A model generated the notes under the pieces. That model was not told the DNA's origin. It made no database searches and saw only the letters and a program-made list of their open reading frames with translations. A program made the position numbers and the translations under genes. DNA of 64,000 bases from Saprospiraceae bacterium (GTDB lineage Bacteria > Bacteroidota > Bacteroidia > Chitinophagales > Saprospiraceae): assembly GCA_020628475.1 (NCBI GenBank), contig JAHDFB010000005.1:1-64000 (forward strand). Direction: 5' to 3'. Below are positions 1 through 8,665 of the stretch, piece by piece; the first letter of the stretch is position 1; every line of letters begins with the position of its first letter.

Positions 1-54
1 TAGAGCAACGCCCTTTTAAGGCGTGGGCCCTGGGTTCGAGCCCCAGAGCGATCA
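1..54 (+). tRNA. tRNA-Lys (anticodon UUU), 5' part cut by window edge
   Basis: The anticodon arm is ACGCC-CTTTTAA-GGCGT (8-24), with the anticodon TTT at 15-17. The T arm pairs CTGGG (30-34) with CCCAG (42-46) around the loop TTCGAGC. The 3' acceptor strand is AGCGATC (47-53), followed by discriminator A and CC. The 5' acceptor strand and most of the D arm lie outside the window. CCA does not seem fully encoded, which agrees with the cca gene at 55.5 kb. Confidence 0.93.
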
Positions 55-58
55 CCGA

Positions 59-90
59 AGCTCAGTTCCTCTGGAATTGGGCTTTTTTTT
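59..90 (+). terminator. Rho-independent terminator after tRNA-Lys
   Basis: An 11-bp stem, with some G-U pairs, joins AGCTCAGTTCC (59-69) to GGAATTGGGCT (73-83) over a TCT loop. It is followed directly by a run of eight T. Positions 91-327 hold nothing else I can recognise. Confidence 0.85.
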
Positions 91-327
91 GTACTAAAAG
101 TCTCTAATTCCATTTGAAAAGTGGGTTGAAAAAGGATCCGTCTGAAAAGTTGGGGGGTGGCTATGCATATATTTAACTAATCGGTTAAGAAAGAACTCCT
201 GATTTAACGCATCTCTAAATTGCCTTCTTAATGCTTTTTATTACGTCATTGTATTGGGCAATTTCTATTAAAATAAACAGATTTACACGATTACCTTCGG
301 ATGATAAATGACTTTCAATAGTTCATA

Positions 328-3300
328 TCAATTCAAAATCATTATACTGCCTCCATCTTTGATAAGTACTAACTCGCCACCTATTTCAACTTCAAGTTCA
401 AAATAAAATGCATAAACGGCTTGATTAACGTAATTTCCCTTGAACTTTCCATCCCACTCAAAATTCGGATTCTCACTATGATATATTTGTTCTCCCCAAC
501 GATTATAAATTTGAATATCAAATTTTGATATTTCCCAATTTTTAGGAAATGAGAGAAGAAAATGATCATTTACGCCATCGTTATTCGGACTAAAAGTATT
601 TGGGAGGAAAATCATCTCTCTTAGACAATTCTTTAGCTCCAATTCAAAATTAAAGAGCGTATCAATACATGAATTACTAAATTCAATAAAATATAGTCCA
701 GCTTCTTCAATAGAGCGTACCAAATCAGTACTACCATCATTCCAAATAATATTATTCGCCAGAACACTTGTTAAGTCAACAAGCAAAGGCACACCGTTAC
801 AAAGTACATAATGATCTTCCAAAGGTATTTTTATATCTTCCGAAGGTAATACTACGATTTCAACATCATCACGTACTGTTCCACAAACATTGCTAATTTC
901 TAAAGAATAAATTCCCGACTCCATAACTACATAGTCATTGTCAGTCGTCTCATCTTGCCATAAATATTGAAAGGACTCTCCTTGATTTTCCGATAAAATG
1001 ATGGACTGTCCCGAACAAATCGTATCATCTGGACCTAAATCAAAATCTTCTGGTGATGTATAAAAATTGATTTCTATACTATCGGAGAATTCAAAACACG
1101 AATTACTCACTCTTAACCAATATTCATCCGATTCTGTCACTTGAATAAAGGGTTCTGTCGCCATCGTGTTCCATTCCAAGTCAACATCATCCTGAGTTAT
1201 ATTACTTTCTAACAGGTAGCTTTGCTCATCACAGATAGTCACATCCTCTCCCAATGTAAAAGTTTCTATTTCAGGTATCACCGTTAATTGTATACTATCT
1301 CTATGCTTTCCGCAAGAATTGCTTAATTCTAACCAGATTATTTCTGATTCCGAATAGCTGGTCATTCCATCCTCATCGCCATTACTCCATATAACATTTG
1401 TCTGTTCATCAATGATTAAATTATATTCCAAGATTTCGCCCGAACAGATCGACACATCATCCCCCAGGTTAACAACTGGAGCGGCTTCGGCTAATGCTAT
1501 ATTTACACTATCTATGGATTCTCCGCATGAACTTATTAATGTTGCTATATATATTCCTGCTTCTTTTGCATATATACTGGCTCCTTCTTCTCCTGTATTC
1601 CATTCTATATCTCCCATTACTCCACCTACATCTAGTAATATGGAATCACCAGGGCAAATAATTTGATCTAAACCTAAATTGATCTGAGGTAATTCCGTAG
1701 AAAATACCGCTTCTAAAGTATCCGAATCTGATCCACAGACATTACTTCCTGTAACAATATAAGTTCCTTCGTTGTAAATAAATATCGTGTTTTCAATAGA
1801 ATTAGTATTCCAAATTATATCATTGAACCCTTCTCCTTCCACAGTGATTAAGATGGTATCTCCTTCACAAAAACTTATATCTGGCCCAATATTAACAGTA
1901 GGTGCTTCTCCCAAATCCAATACAGTTATTGTGTCGGATACCATATTACAAACTCCCGATATTTGTAACCAATATACTCCAACTTCATCCACTTCGATGA
2001 TTTGTTCTTCAGAACCAGTGTTCCACAAGTAATCCCCCATGGTTCCAATATGTTCAAGGACAGCACTTTCACCGGAGCAAATGCCGATATCCTGCCCTAA
2101 ATTAATATTGGATAATTCATCATTAAATACTAGTTCAAATGTATCCTTTTCAATATAACAAGACGTCATTAGGCTTAACCAATAAGTCCCTTCTTCATAA
2201 ATTGAAATCGAAGATTCCATTTCATTTGTACTCCACTCGATTGAAGTGGCATTCGTTGCAATTTCTAACTCCAGGGTATCACCAGCACATATTTCATATA
2301 TGTCTAATAAATCTGGTTTAAAAATTTCCTCCTCTAATATTATAACGATAGAATCCTTAACAAGGCCGCAATTATTTTCCGCAGCAACTACATAAATCCC
2401 AGCTGAAAACACTTCTATTTCTGATGATTCGCTACCCGTATTCCAAATAAAATCAACACCTGCGATATTTTGAGATGCTGAAATTAATAGCGTATCTCCG
2501 AGGCATATCGTCAAACTATCCGGCATCGAAATCTGAGGCGCCATTCCATCAATTTTCAATTCAATAGTATCCGATAAAATCGAGCAGAATCCCGCAGTAT
2601 TTCCAATTATCATGCCCTCATCTTTAACCCATATTTGATCCGCATATGTACCATTATTCCAGCTAATATCTCCACCAGTTGGGGAAACAATCAATATGGA
2701 ATCACCAGGACAAATAGATAAATCATCTCCGAGATCAAATTCGGGTTCTACGGCTTCATGTATTTCAAATTCAAATACTTGGGTTCGACAATAGTTTGAT
2801 ACCGTCACAGAATAAATACCCGGTCCATTTACTAGATTAAAGGAATTTGTTGTTCCATCATCCCATTCAAAATAGGCATTATTAAATCCCAGATTAATAA
2901 TCTTTTCTTCCCAAGTACAAGCTATTGTATCTATAAAATCAACTATTTCAGGAAAATCAGTTGAAATACTGACTTCAAAGTCCAGATTCTGTGAGAAACA
3001 ATCATTGAATATTTGCAATTGATATACTCCTTCATTTGCTAATTCCATGATTGGTGAGTCTGAACCATCCGACCATAAAAATTGATTCATTTCATCATCA
3101 AATACGGATAAATCAAGTGTGTACGGTATGTCGGTTTCACATAGCATGAAATCTTCAATTTCTGGAACAGAAATCTTTTTAATTTCTTCTACTTCAAATT
3201 CTTCTTGTACCTCTCCACATTGATAAGTTAATGTTACGCCGTAATATCCCTCTTGATTAAGGGTATATTCAGCACCAGTACTACCATCATCCCATAAGAA

Positions 3301-4278
3301 AGCTCCTAATTCTTCATCTAATAGAATCGTTTGATCTTGATCTTCACAAATAGTGATATCTTCAATCTCCAATACAGGTTCTTCTATTTCTGTAATTTGA
3401 ATAGTATCCACACCATACTCACAATCAATATTCACACGTAAATAATATTCCCCAAAATCATTTACCTCGATACTGTTACCCTGTCCTCCAGTACTCCAAA
3501 CATTACAAGCGTCAGGATAATTCGAACTTAAAGTCAACGGAAAATCCGATGAGCAAACTTTAAGGTCTTCGCCTAAATCAACGTCTATATCTTCTGATAT
3601 AGTAGATAAGTCAATCACACCAACAAAATCGATATAATAGTATACAAAATCCTGAACGGGACCATCTGGCGGCATAAAGAAGGAGGTATTGTCATCATTT
3701 TCAAAATTCCCGATGGTAACATGCGTTTCTCCACCAGGAGATACGTATTCTGTAGTCAAGGTATTCCATATTGTTTTACTTTCTATTACTGTTGTTTTAG
3801 CCATTTGTGAGGGTTGATCCAAATAACTAGAAGGAATTCCATCTGAGAGCAACATTCCCAAACCATCGGAATCTCCTTTGAAATCTGCAGAGCTATAAAC
3901 AATAGTAAGTTGATAACAAGCACCTTTTATAGTTGGACTTGTCAATTCAGCTTGAATATATTCCCTGTAATTATCCAGCCCTTTATAATAAGTAATTAAT
4001 CCGGAATAGGCTTCTCCCGTATTTGATTCTTGAAATCCCACAAAATTACTTGGCACACTTACTGCAGTTGCGCCACATTCGTGTAGATAATCCGTTGTAC
4101 CTCCAGTCGGCACAGTCCAATTTAAAGGAGTATAATCAGCTAGACCTACGGGACAAGAATTATATTCCTCAAATCCAGGGTTTAAAAGAAGATTTTGTCC
4201 TACTAGTAATTGACACATAAGCAACAAGCTAAACGAACAAATCGCTTTAGCTTTTCTCTGATTGAAATAAGTTAGCAT
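328..4278 (-). CDS. Giant secreted repeat protein with T9SS type B (CHU/gliding-type) C-terminal domain
   Basis: This 1316-residue protein starts with a signal peptide (about 1-28, ending LLVGQ). Residues ~30-230 form an N-terminal domain resembling the ligand-binding region of large Bacteroidota surface proteins. From ~240 to ~1215 there are about 14 diverged modules of 60-75 residues. Each opens with LG.D..IC.G(D/E)S..L, has a central W..G or WNTGS, then G.Y.V...N.CG...D.I; the two Cys per module may form a disulphide. The last ~85 residues (LPNTFSPNNDGVNDHF... YNRWGEQIY.. WDGKFKG) are the gliding-motility-associated C-terminal sorting domain used by the type IX secretion system. It is probably anchored or released at the cell surface as an adhesin or matrix protein. 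The ligand is unknown. It appears to be monocistronic. Confidence 0.9.
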   Translation of the reverse strand: MLTYFNQRKAKAICSFSLLLMCQLLVGQNLLLNPGFEEYNSCPVGLADYTPLNWTVPTGGTTDYLHECGATAVSVPSNFVGFQESNTGEAYSGLITYYKGLDNYREYIQAELTSPTIKGACYQLTIVYSSADFKGDSDGLGMLLSDGIPSSYLDQPSQMAKTTVIESKTIWNTLTTEYVSPGGETHVTIGNFENDDNTSFFMPPDGPVQDFVYYYIDFVGVIDLSTISEDIDVDLGEDLKVCSSDFPLTLSSNYPDACNVWSTGGQGNSIEVNDFGEYYLRVNIDCEYGVDTIQITEIEEPVLEIEDITICEDQDQTILLDEELGAFLWDDGSTGAEYTLNQEGYYGVTLTYQCGEVQEEFEVEEIKKISVPEIEDFMLCETDIPYTLDLSVFDDEMNQFLWSDGSDSPIMELANEGVYQLQIFNDCFSQNLDFEVSISTDFPEIVDFIDTIACTWEEKIINLGFNNAYFEWDDGTTNSFNLVNGPGIYSVTVSNYCRTQVFEFEIHEAVEPEFDLGDDLSICPGDSILIVSPTGGDISWNNGTYADQIWVKDEGMIIGNTAGFCSILSDTIELKIDGMAPQISMPDSLTICLGDTLLISASQNIAGVDFIWNTGSESSEIEVFSAGIYVVAAENNCGLVKDSIVIILEEEIFKPDLLDIYEICAGDTLELEIATNATSIEWSTNEMESSISIYEEGTYWLSLMTSCYIEKDTFELVFNDELSNINLGQDIGICSGESAVLEHIGTMGDYLWNTGSEEQIIEVDEVGVYWLQISGVCNMVSDTITVLDLGEAPTVNIGPDISFCEGDTILITVEGEGFNDIIWNTNSIENTIFIYNEGTYIVTGSNVCGSDSDTLEAVFSTELPQINLGLDQIICPGDSILLDVGGVMGDIEWNTGEEGASIYAKEAGIYIATLISSCGESIDSVNIALAEAAPVVNLGDDVSICSGEILEYNLIIDEQTNVIWSNGDEDGMTSYSESEIIWLELSNSCGKHRDSIQLTVIPEIETFTLGEDVTICDEQSYLLESNITQDDVDLEWNTMATEPFIQVTESDEYWLRVSNSCFEFSDSIEINFYTSPEDFDLGPDDTICSGQSIILSENQGESFQYLWQDETTDNDYVVMESGIYSLEISNVCGTVRDDVEIVVLPSEDIKIPLEDHYVLCNGVPLLVDLTSVLANNIIWNDGSTDLVRSIEEAGLYFIEFSNSCIDTLFNFELELKNCLREMIFLPNTFSPNNDGVNDHFLLSFPKNWEISKFDIQIYNRWGEQIYHSENPNFEWDGKFKGNYVNQAVYAFYFELEVEIGGELVLIKDGGSIMILN

Positions 4279-4520
4279 CCTATTGTTTTCAAATTAAATT
4301 TGGCAATTTCACTTATGTTAAATATAAATATAAAATTGTCGTCTTTGAAACATATTAAGTAAATCTTTACGTGTGGTCATATATTTCCTTAAAAATCAAC
4401 TAATAAGTATTGGTGCATAGTTCGTGTCTTTGTTTTTATTAGAAAAAAGCAGACCAATTTTAATTCTGATATTCACCGTTTAAAGATTTTTTTCAACTTA
4501 TCCCGATTAGCTGGACAAAA

Positions 4521-4765
4521 TCAGGAAAGGCTTCTTAAATTGCGAATAGATTGATCATAAAAGGGTAAAGTGAAGTAGGCTATGATCAGGTTAGATGAAG
4601 AAAAATTGCCAAAATGATTGGGGTAGTTAATTAGCTTATATTCATAAGATTTACGTTCAAAGCGTCCTAATTCTTTATTGAGCCAAGTAATCACGCTCTT
4701 CTGTGGTGATGAACTTTTGTTTCAGCGAATTTTCTTTGTAATTCACTGAGCCTTTTCTTATTTGT
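4521..4765 (-). pseudogene. Decayed fragment of a HlyD/MFP adaptor gene
   Basis: On the minus strand, 4710-4757 encodes KRLSELQRKFAETKV, matching KRLSELRRKLTETKV of the intact adaptor at 14826-16076. After a frameshift the next frame reads VITWLNKELG, against VITWINEDIG in the adaptor. The match then fades, and the second frame stops near 4521. There is no start codon and no flanking adaptor sequence, so this looks like a remnant of an old exporter gene copy. The rest of the 4279-4862 gap shows nothing I recognise. Confidence 0.6.
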
Positions 4766-4862
4766 ATTGTTGGGGACATGCAAAAGGGGAGAATGGCTTA
4801 CTGATGTGCGTAGGCTGAGTGGTACTGATTGGGAGTTGGGTATGGTGTGGATTGGAGGATTG

Positions 4863-5552
4863 TTAGCTGGAGTTTTGGGTTTGTTTTGTGTTTTGGGTAT
4901 GTTTTTTTTGATTAAAATGTATGCTTTTTGTTCTTTTTATCAATTTTGGTAGGACAATGTTTGTAAAGTCCCGCAAAGTCTGGGTTTTTCTTAAAGATTT
5001 AGTTTGCATTTTCAATTCCTTACTACATAGAAAAATGGATCCTTTACTGATTTCGTGCTGAATCGTATAGTGCTTTTTCTTCCCTCTATATTTTTTCTTT
5101 CTTTGATACATACACACCAACTGCTCACGCATATTTTCTAAATGAAGCTTCGCTTCTGATAAATTTTCAAAATAGTATTTGTTGAAATTACTATGTACAA
5201 GTACACCTGTTCGTCCGCGTCGATAATTGATCGTACGAACATATGAAGAAAGGCAAAGTCTGATACGTTCGGATATGATGCGACTACTGTCTAATTCTTG
5301 ATTGTTACGCTCGATGGAAACGTATTGAAAGGCTTTTTGGATGTTTGCTTCGGATTTAAGCCGAACGGCCAACTGGATTCCATGTCGAGTGATGAGGTAA
5401 TCATGTATTTTGAGGAAACCTGCGGTATATTTTTGAAGTAGGTTGAGCAGTAATTTGGCTTCGGAAAGATGTTCTATGTAGTTGCTATTTGCGGCAACGT
5501 TGCTTTCTAATATGTAAAATCCTTTTGGGTAAATCTTTTTAGTCTTGATCAT
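4863..5552 (-). CDS. Eroded REP-associated (Y1/HUH) transposase-like protein, copy 1
   Basis: I place the start at the ATG at 5552 (229 aa), because there it lines up with the paralogue at 21935-22642 (MIKTKKIYPKGFYILES versus MIPIKQVRSSSLYILCG). A TTG further upstream is in frame but lies in a conserved non-coding block. Residues ~95-130 carry SERIRLCLSSYVRTINYRRGRTG, which resembles the helix of REP-associated Y1 transposases that holds the catalytic Tyr (here Y104) followed by the N.R..RTG motif. The strand that should carry the HUH metal motif reads LITRHGIQLAVRL, so the two His are not kept. The C-terminus is Lys/Gln-rich. It is a distant and probably inactive or domesticated relative; the family call is inference. 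Confidence 0.5.
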   Translation of the reverse strand: MIKTKKIYPKGFYILESNVAANSNYIEHLSEAKLLLNLLQKYTAGFLKIHDYLITRHGIQLAVRLKSEANIQKAFQYVSIERNNQELDSSRIISERIRLCLSSYVRTINYRRGRTGVLVHSNFNKYYFENLSEAKLHLENMREQLVCMYQRKKKYRGKKKHYTIQHEISKGSIFLCSKELKMQTKSLRKTQTLRDFTNIVLPKLIKRTKSIHFNQKKHTQNTKQTQNSS

Positions 5553-5559
5553 ACTGTAC

Positions 5560-5594
5560 TTTCTTATTAGTGTAATCAAGGGTGGATTTCGTTC
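5560..5594 (-). promoter_or_regulatory. Conserved 5' element shared by both transposase-like genes
   Basis: Read on the plus strand, TTTCTTATTAGTGTAAT (5560-5576) and ATTTCGTTC (5586-5594) recur with the same 9-base spacing at 22651-22685. Both copies lie directly upstream of the aligned ATG of the two paralogues. The block may be a promoter, a leader or an element end. Confidence 0.55.
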
Positions 5595-5740
5595 CGTTTT
5601 TTTGCTGTTTTTTTTAAGAAAAATCTGAAAGCCCCGAAATTATAGACAATTCGAGATGAGGAAAAGGATGCGGATAATCGAAAGATGGGTGTGTAAGTAT
5701 TGAATTCTTGACAGAAATAGGGGGCTGATTCTATAAAAAG

Positions 5741-5833
5741 CGGTAGCGCTGCGCAGGTATTTCGCTGCAGGTGAAAGCCCGAAGGGCCAAGCGAATAGCG
5801 CGTACCGAAGCATAGCGACCGAAGGGACCGCCC
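5741..5833 (+). repeat. GC-rich REP-like intergenic element, copy A
   Basis: A GC-rich block opens with GGTAGCGCTGCGCAGG, has GAAAGCCCGAAGGGCC in the middle and GCGAATAGCGCG near the end. It matches the pattern of four other copies in this window (near 16.2, 30.4, 50.6 and 54.4 kb): GATAG start, CCCGAAGGG-type core, ATAGC(G/C)CGG end. It lies between two minus-strand genes. Confidence 0.55.
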
Positions 5834-5868
5834 AAATAAAAAGAACGAGCTTCCAAATGGAAACTCGT
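5834..5868 (-). terminator. Terminator after the secreted T9SS cargo gene
   Basis: On the minus strand a hairpin pairs ACGAGTTTCC with GGAAGCTCGT (plus-strand arms 5845-5854 and 5859-5868, loop AAAT). A T-rich run follows (complement of AAATAAAAAG at 5834-5843). It sits 17 bases past the stop of the gene at 5885-6991. Confidence 0.75.
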
Positions 5869-5884
5869 CCTAGAGTTGAGGCCG

Positions 5885-6991
5885 TTACTCTTTTTGAACG
5901 ACAATTTTTCTTCTTTCTACGATAGAACCGTCGGATTCAATCAGGATAAAATGTATTCCGTTGGAAAGATTGTTGACGGAAATAGCAATGGATTCTTCCT
6001 GTGCACTAAAGGAAGAGCTATATCGTTGAATCCCATTTTGATCTACAATGTATAGTTTAAGTTGCTGGGAATCGTTTTGTGCTCTAGCCTCTATCATCGG
6101 AGCACGTTGCTCTTTTTTGAGGTCGATCATTACAAAATCGTATACTGGATTTGGATAAATCTGATCAATGATCGTTCCTTCTGGTTTCAATTCTTGCGGC
6201 TCCTTATCCTTTTTCTCTTCTTGACAAGTCGAACATTCTACATTGATGTTGAGGTAAAAGTCCAAGCGATAGCATGGTGGATTATCATCCACTTGAACGG
6301 GAGGATTGGAAGTAACAGATCCTAATGATTTTGTTGCGATACAGATCTCATTTGGCTCACAAATGATATCATAACACTTCGGGTTAATCGGTAATTCGTG
6401 TCCAAATATTTGATAATAAGCCTTAAGGGATTGCGCCGCATTATTAGCAAAATTCGTAGCTTGAGCAGCCGTACCATTGAAAAATAGAGATGCTGGACCG
6501 ATGGTAACGAGCTGACTGGTACCGCATTCTAGCAGAATATCTTGCGGCATGAAGAAGGTGTCATCACCACAAATTCCTCCTCCTCCGGCGGCCGTGTCAC
6601 ATACCGAGCAGCTTACTTTGACAACTCCAAAGAACTTTACTTCGTATTTGTTGTCAGAAATTTTTCGTTGAACCGCTTTTACACGCAATACTTGTGCTGA
6701 TTTGTTACAATCCATCGTTACTGGATTGGGACAGTTTGAGTTATCACAAATGTAAAGGCTGGAAATTTTGGCAGCCGCAAAGGCATTGTTAAAATTGATG
6801 ATGGTTTTGATTTGACCTTGAATGATTTCTTTGCGCTCGTCCGCATTTCCTTCAACACATGTGGTGCCGAGATCAATATCATATAAGGTTTGACTAGAGT
6901 TACATGCGAGTGTTATTTTTCTTTCATTTTGGGCGGAGGCATTCATGCTGATGAAGCCGATGAATGCAAGTAATATTAACCATTGTTTCAT
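5885..6991 (-). CDS. Secreted protein with T9SS type A sorting domain, function unknown
   Basis: This 368-residue protein has a clear signal peptide (MKQWLILLAFIGFISMNASAQ). The central region is rich in Cys pairs (SCSVCDTA, CSTCQEEK, and two LECG/ACNS-type segments). They fall into two similar halves, each of the form 'xxxxCGTSQL/ACNSSQTL ... NNA', which suggests an internal duplication. From ~280 the sequence IYPNPVYDFVMIDL, followed by ~75 residues ending VVQKE, is a Por/T9SS type A C-terminal signal, so export across the outer membrane is expected. I recognise no catalytic motif. It has its own terminator and a 354-base upstream region, so it is probably transcribed alone. Confidence 0.85.
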   Translation of the reverse strand: MKQWLILLAFIGFISMNASAQNERKITLACNSSQTLYDIDLGTTCVEGNADERKEIIQGQIKTIINFNNAFAAAKISSLYICDNSNCPNPVTMDCNKSAQVLRVKAVQRKISDNKYEVKFFGVVKVSCSVCDTAAGGGGICGDDTFFMPQDILLECGTSQLVTIGPASLFFNGTAAQATNFANNAAQSLKAYYQIFGHELPINPKCYDIICEPNEICIATKSLGSVTSNPPVQVDDNPPCYRLDFYLNINVECSTCQEEKKDKEPQELKPEGTIIDQIYPNPVYDFVMIDLKKEQRAPMIEARAQNDSQQLKLYIVDQNGIQRYSSSFSAQEESIAISVNNLSNGIHFILIESDGSIVERRKIVVQKE

Positions 6992-7345
6992 TGTAATTGA
7001 TTTTATCTCCAGAAGTGGAGCGTTGAAAAATGTAGTTCAATGATTTTTGTTGCAACTAAAATCTTGGTTTAAAATTAGAGCAATCGTAGATCGCCAACAG
7101 GTCAATGATTATCAGAATATCGTGTGTCTAATGGTCGCGTATATTTTATATGATAATATATTAATATATGTATAGCACTGATTATTATAAATGTATGTCG
7201 AATGGAGCGCTTAAGTTAATTTCTTTTTCCTTATGTCTGAGGAATTATAAGGTCTATATTAAATAAAACTGCTTTTCCTTATGTCTAAATACGGTAATAT
7301 CAAGCTTCTAATGTGTGAAAGAGGAAGGATTTAAGAAAGGAAACC
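6992..7345. other. AT-rich intergenic region with a 14-bp direct repeat
   Basis: This gap lies between the histidine kinase 3' end and the start of the secreted protein gene, and presumably holds the latter's promoter. TTTTCCTTATGTCT occurs at 7225-7238 and again at 7273-7286, 48 bases apart. A palindromic AT run lies near 7150-7175. No gene or RNA is visible. Confidence 0.5.
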
Positions 7346-8665
7346 TTATTTCAAATGGATGGCTTGGCCAAACTGAACCTCAAAATAGGTGCGTTTATCA
7401 TTGGGATTGGTGTAAAGATCAAGTTTACCCTGGTGGTTATCAATAATTTCACGGCTTAGCATCAATCCGATACCTTGGCCATTGGTTTTGGTCGAATAAA
7501 AAGGGGTGGATAATTTTTCTTTATCTCGGACATCTATTCCCGGCCCGTTGTCAATTATGCTAAATCCAATAGGACTTTCATGATATCGAACAACAATACT
7601 TCCGTCTTGACCGATCGATTCTATGGCGTTTTTTAAGGCATTGCTAATGACTCGCTCGATCTGTGCGGCATCGAGGGCAATCATCGTTTCCCTTTCTGAA
7701 TATTTTTCAAGAGTAAGATCAATATTATATTGTTCTGCTACTTTGGTCCAAGCTTTGATGGTGTCTTGAAGTAAGGTATACAAGGAGATAGGACTTAAAA
7801 GTGGTTCAGGAAGCCTAATGATATCGGCGAAATTATCTACGAACTTCGCCAAATTATTATTTCTGGAAATGGCAATGTCTAGTGATTCTTTTAGATCATC
7901 ATCGGCATTCGGGTGTTCAAAACCGAATTCTATGACCGTTTGAAGTATGGAGTTGATGGCTCCCATAGAATTATTGACTTCATGTGCCATCATTCGGATG
8001 AGTTTTTCGTAAGCTTTTTTCTCGGTCTCTAAGATTTCGGAGGTGAGATCTTCGATCACGATAAATTTTCTCGGAAATCCTTTATGAATAATCTGTTCGA
8101 CTTGACATTTATACTTTTCAAAACCTTTATGAGATAATACTATCTTAGACCCTTCTTCGAGTTTTTTGATTTTCGAGATCAACGGATTTTTGGCTATATT
8201 CCATTGCTCTAGGGAATCTTGAGCATCTATTTGGAAGATTTGCAAGGCCAGCTGATTGATTTCCGCGATATTTCCGTCATAATCTAAAATAATGATCCCT
8301 ATGGGAGAAAGATGTATCAATTTTTCCAAAAAGTGGCTTTGTTCTACGGTTTTCGTTTGTACTTTACGTAGGTTTTCAATCATGGCATTGTAAACGGAGA
8401 TTAGTTCATCCGTTTCTTTATAACCCGTTTTGACATATTTAATCGTAAAGTCTTTGTCTGTGATCGCATGTTTACCGTTTTTGAGCAGTTTAATGGGGCG
8501 CATGATTCTCTCAAATAATACAACAAAAAGGGAGAAACTCAAGAGTAGGCCTATCTCACTCAGTATGAAATAGATCTTTTTTTCCTCGATTAAATAATAT
8601 AAACAGACGCCTAATGCAATGTGAAGAAGGGTTATTAAGACAAAATAACTAATTCTGAGACTCAT
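7346..8665 (-). CDS. Membrane sensor histidine kinase (NtrY-like)
   Basis: This 439-residue kinase has two membrane helices (about 5-26 and 32-52) with almost no periplasmic loop, then a HAMP-like linker (~53-105) and a PAS domain (~110-215, PIGIIILDYDGNIAEIN). The dimerisation/phosphoacceptor helix carries H228 in MMAHEVNNS. The HATPase domain has an N box (NALKNAIES, 342-350), DNGPGID (372-378) and GQGIGL. Autophosphorylation at H228 should feed the sigma-54 regulator encoded just upstream, whose 3' end overlaps this gene by 17 bases. The lack of an external domain suggests sensing in the membrane or through the PAS domain. It is the last gene of the exporter/regulator block. Confidence 0.9.
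   Translation of the reverse strand: MSLRISYFVLITLLHIALGVCLYYLIEEKKIYFILSEIGLLLSFSLFVVLFERIMRPIKLLKNGKHAITDKDFTIKYVKTGYKETDELISVYNAMIENLRKVQTKTVEQSHFLEKLIHLSPIGIIILDYDGNIAEINQLALQIFQIDAQDSLEQWNIAKNPLISKIKKLEEGSKIVLSHKGFEKYKCQVEQIIHKGFPRKFIVIEDLTSEILETEKKAYEKLIRMMAHEVNNSMGAINSILQTVIEFGFEHPNADDDLKESLDIAISRNNNLAKFVDNFADIIRLPEPLLSPISLYTLLQDTIKAWTKVAEQYNIDLTLEKYSERETMIALDAAQIERVISNALKNAIESIGQDGSIVVRYHESPIGFSIIDNGPGIDVRDKEKLSTPFYSTKTNGQGIGLMLSREIIDNHQGKLDLYTNPNDKRTYFEVQFGQAIHLK

Noticed and set aside
4767-4952. Short plus-strand frame with a Gly/Leu-rich hydrophobic stretch
   Set aside because: It runs into the 3' end of the transposase-like gene on the other strand, has no ribosome site or homologous look, and the DNA is low-complexity G/T.
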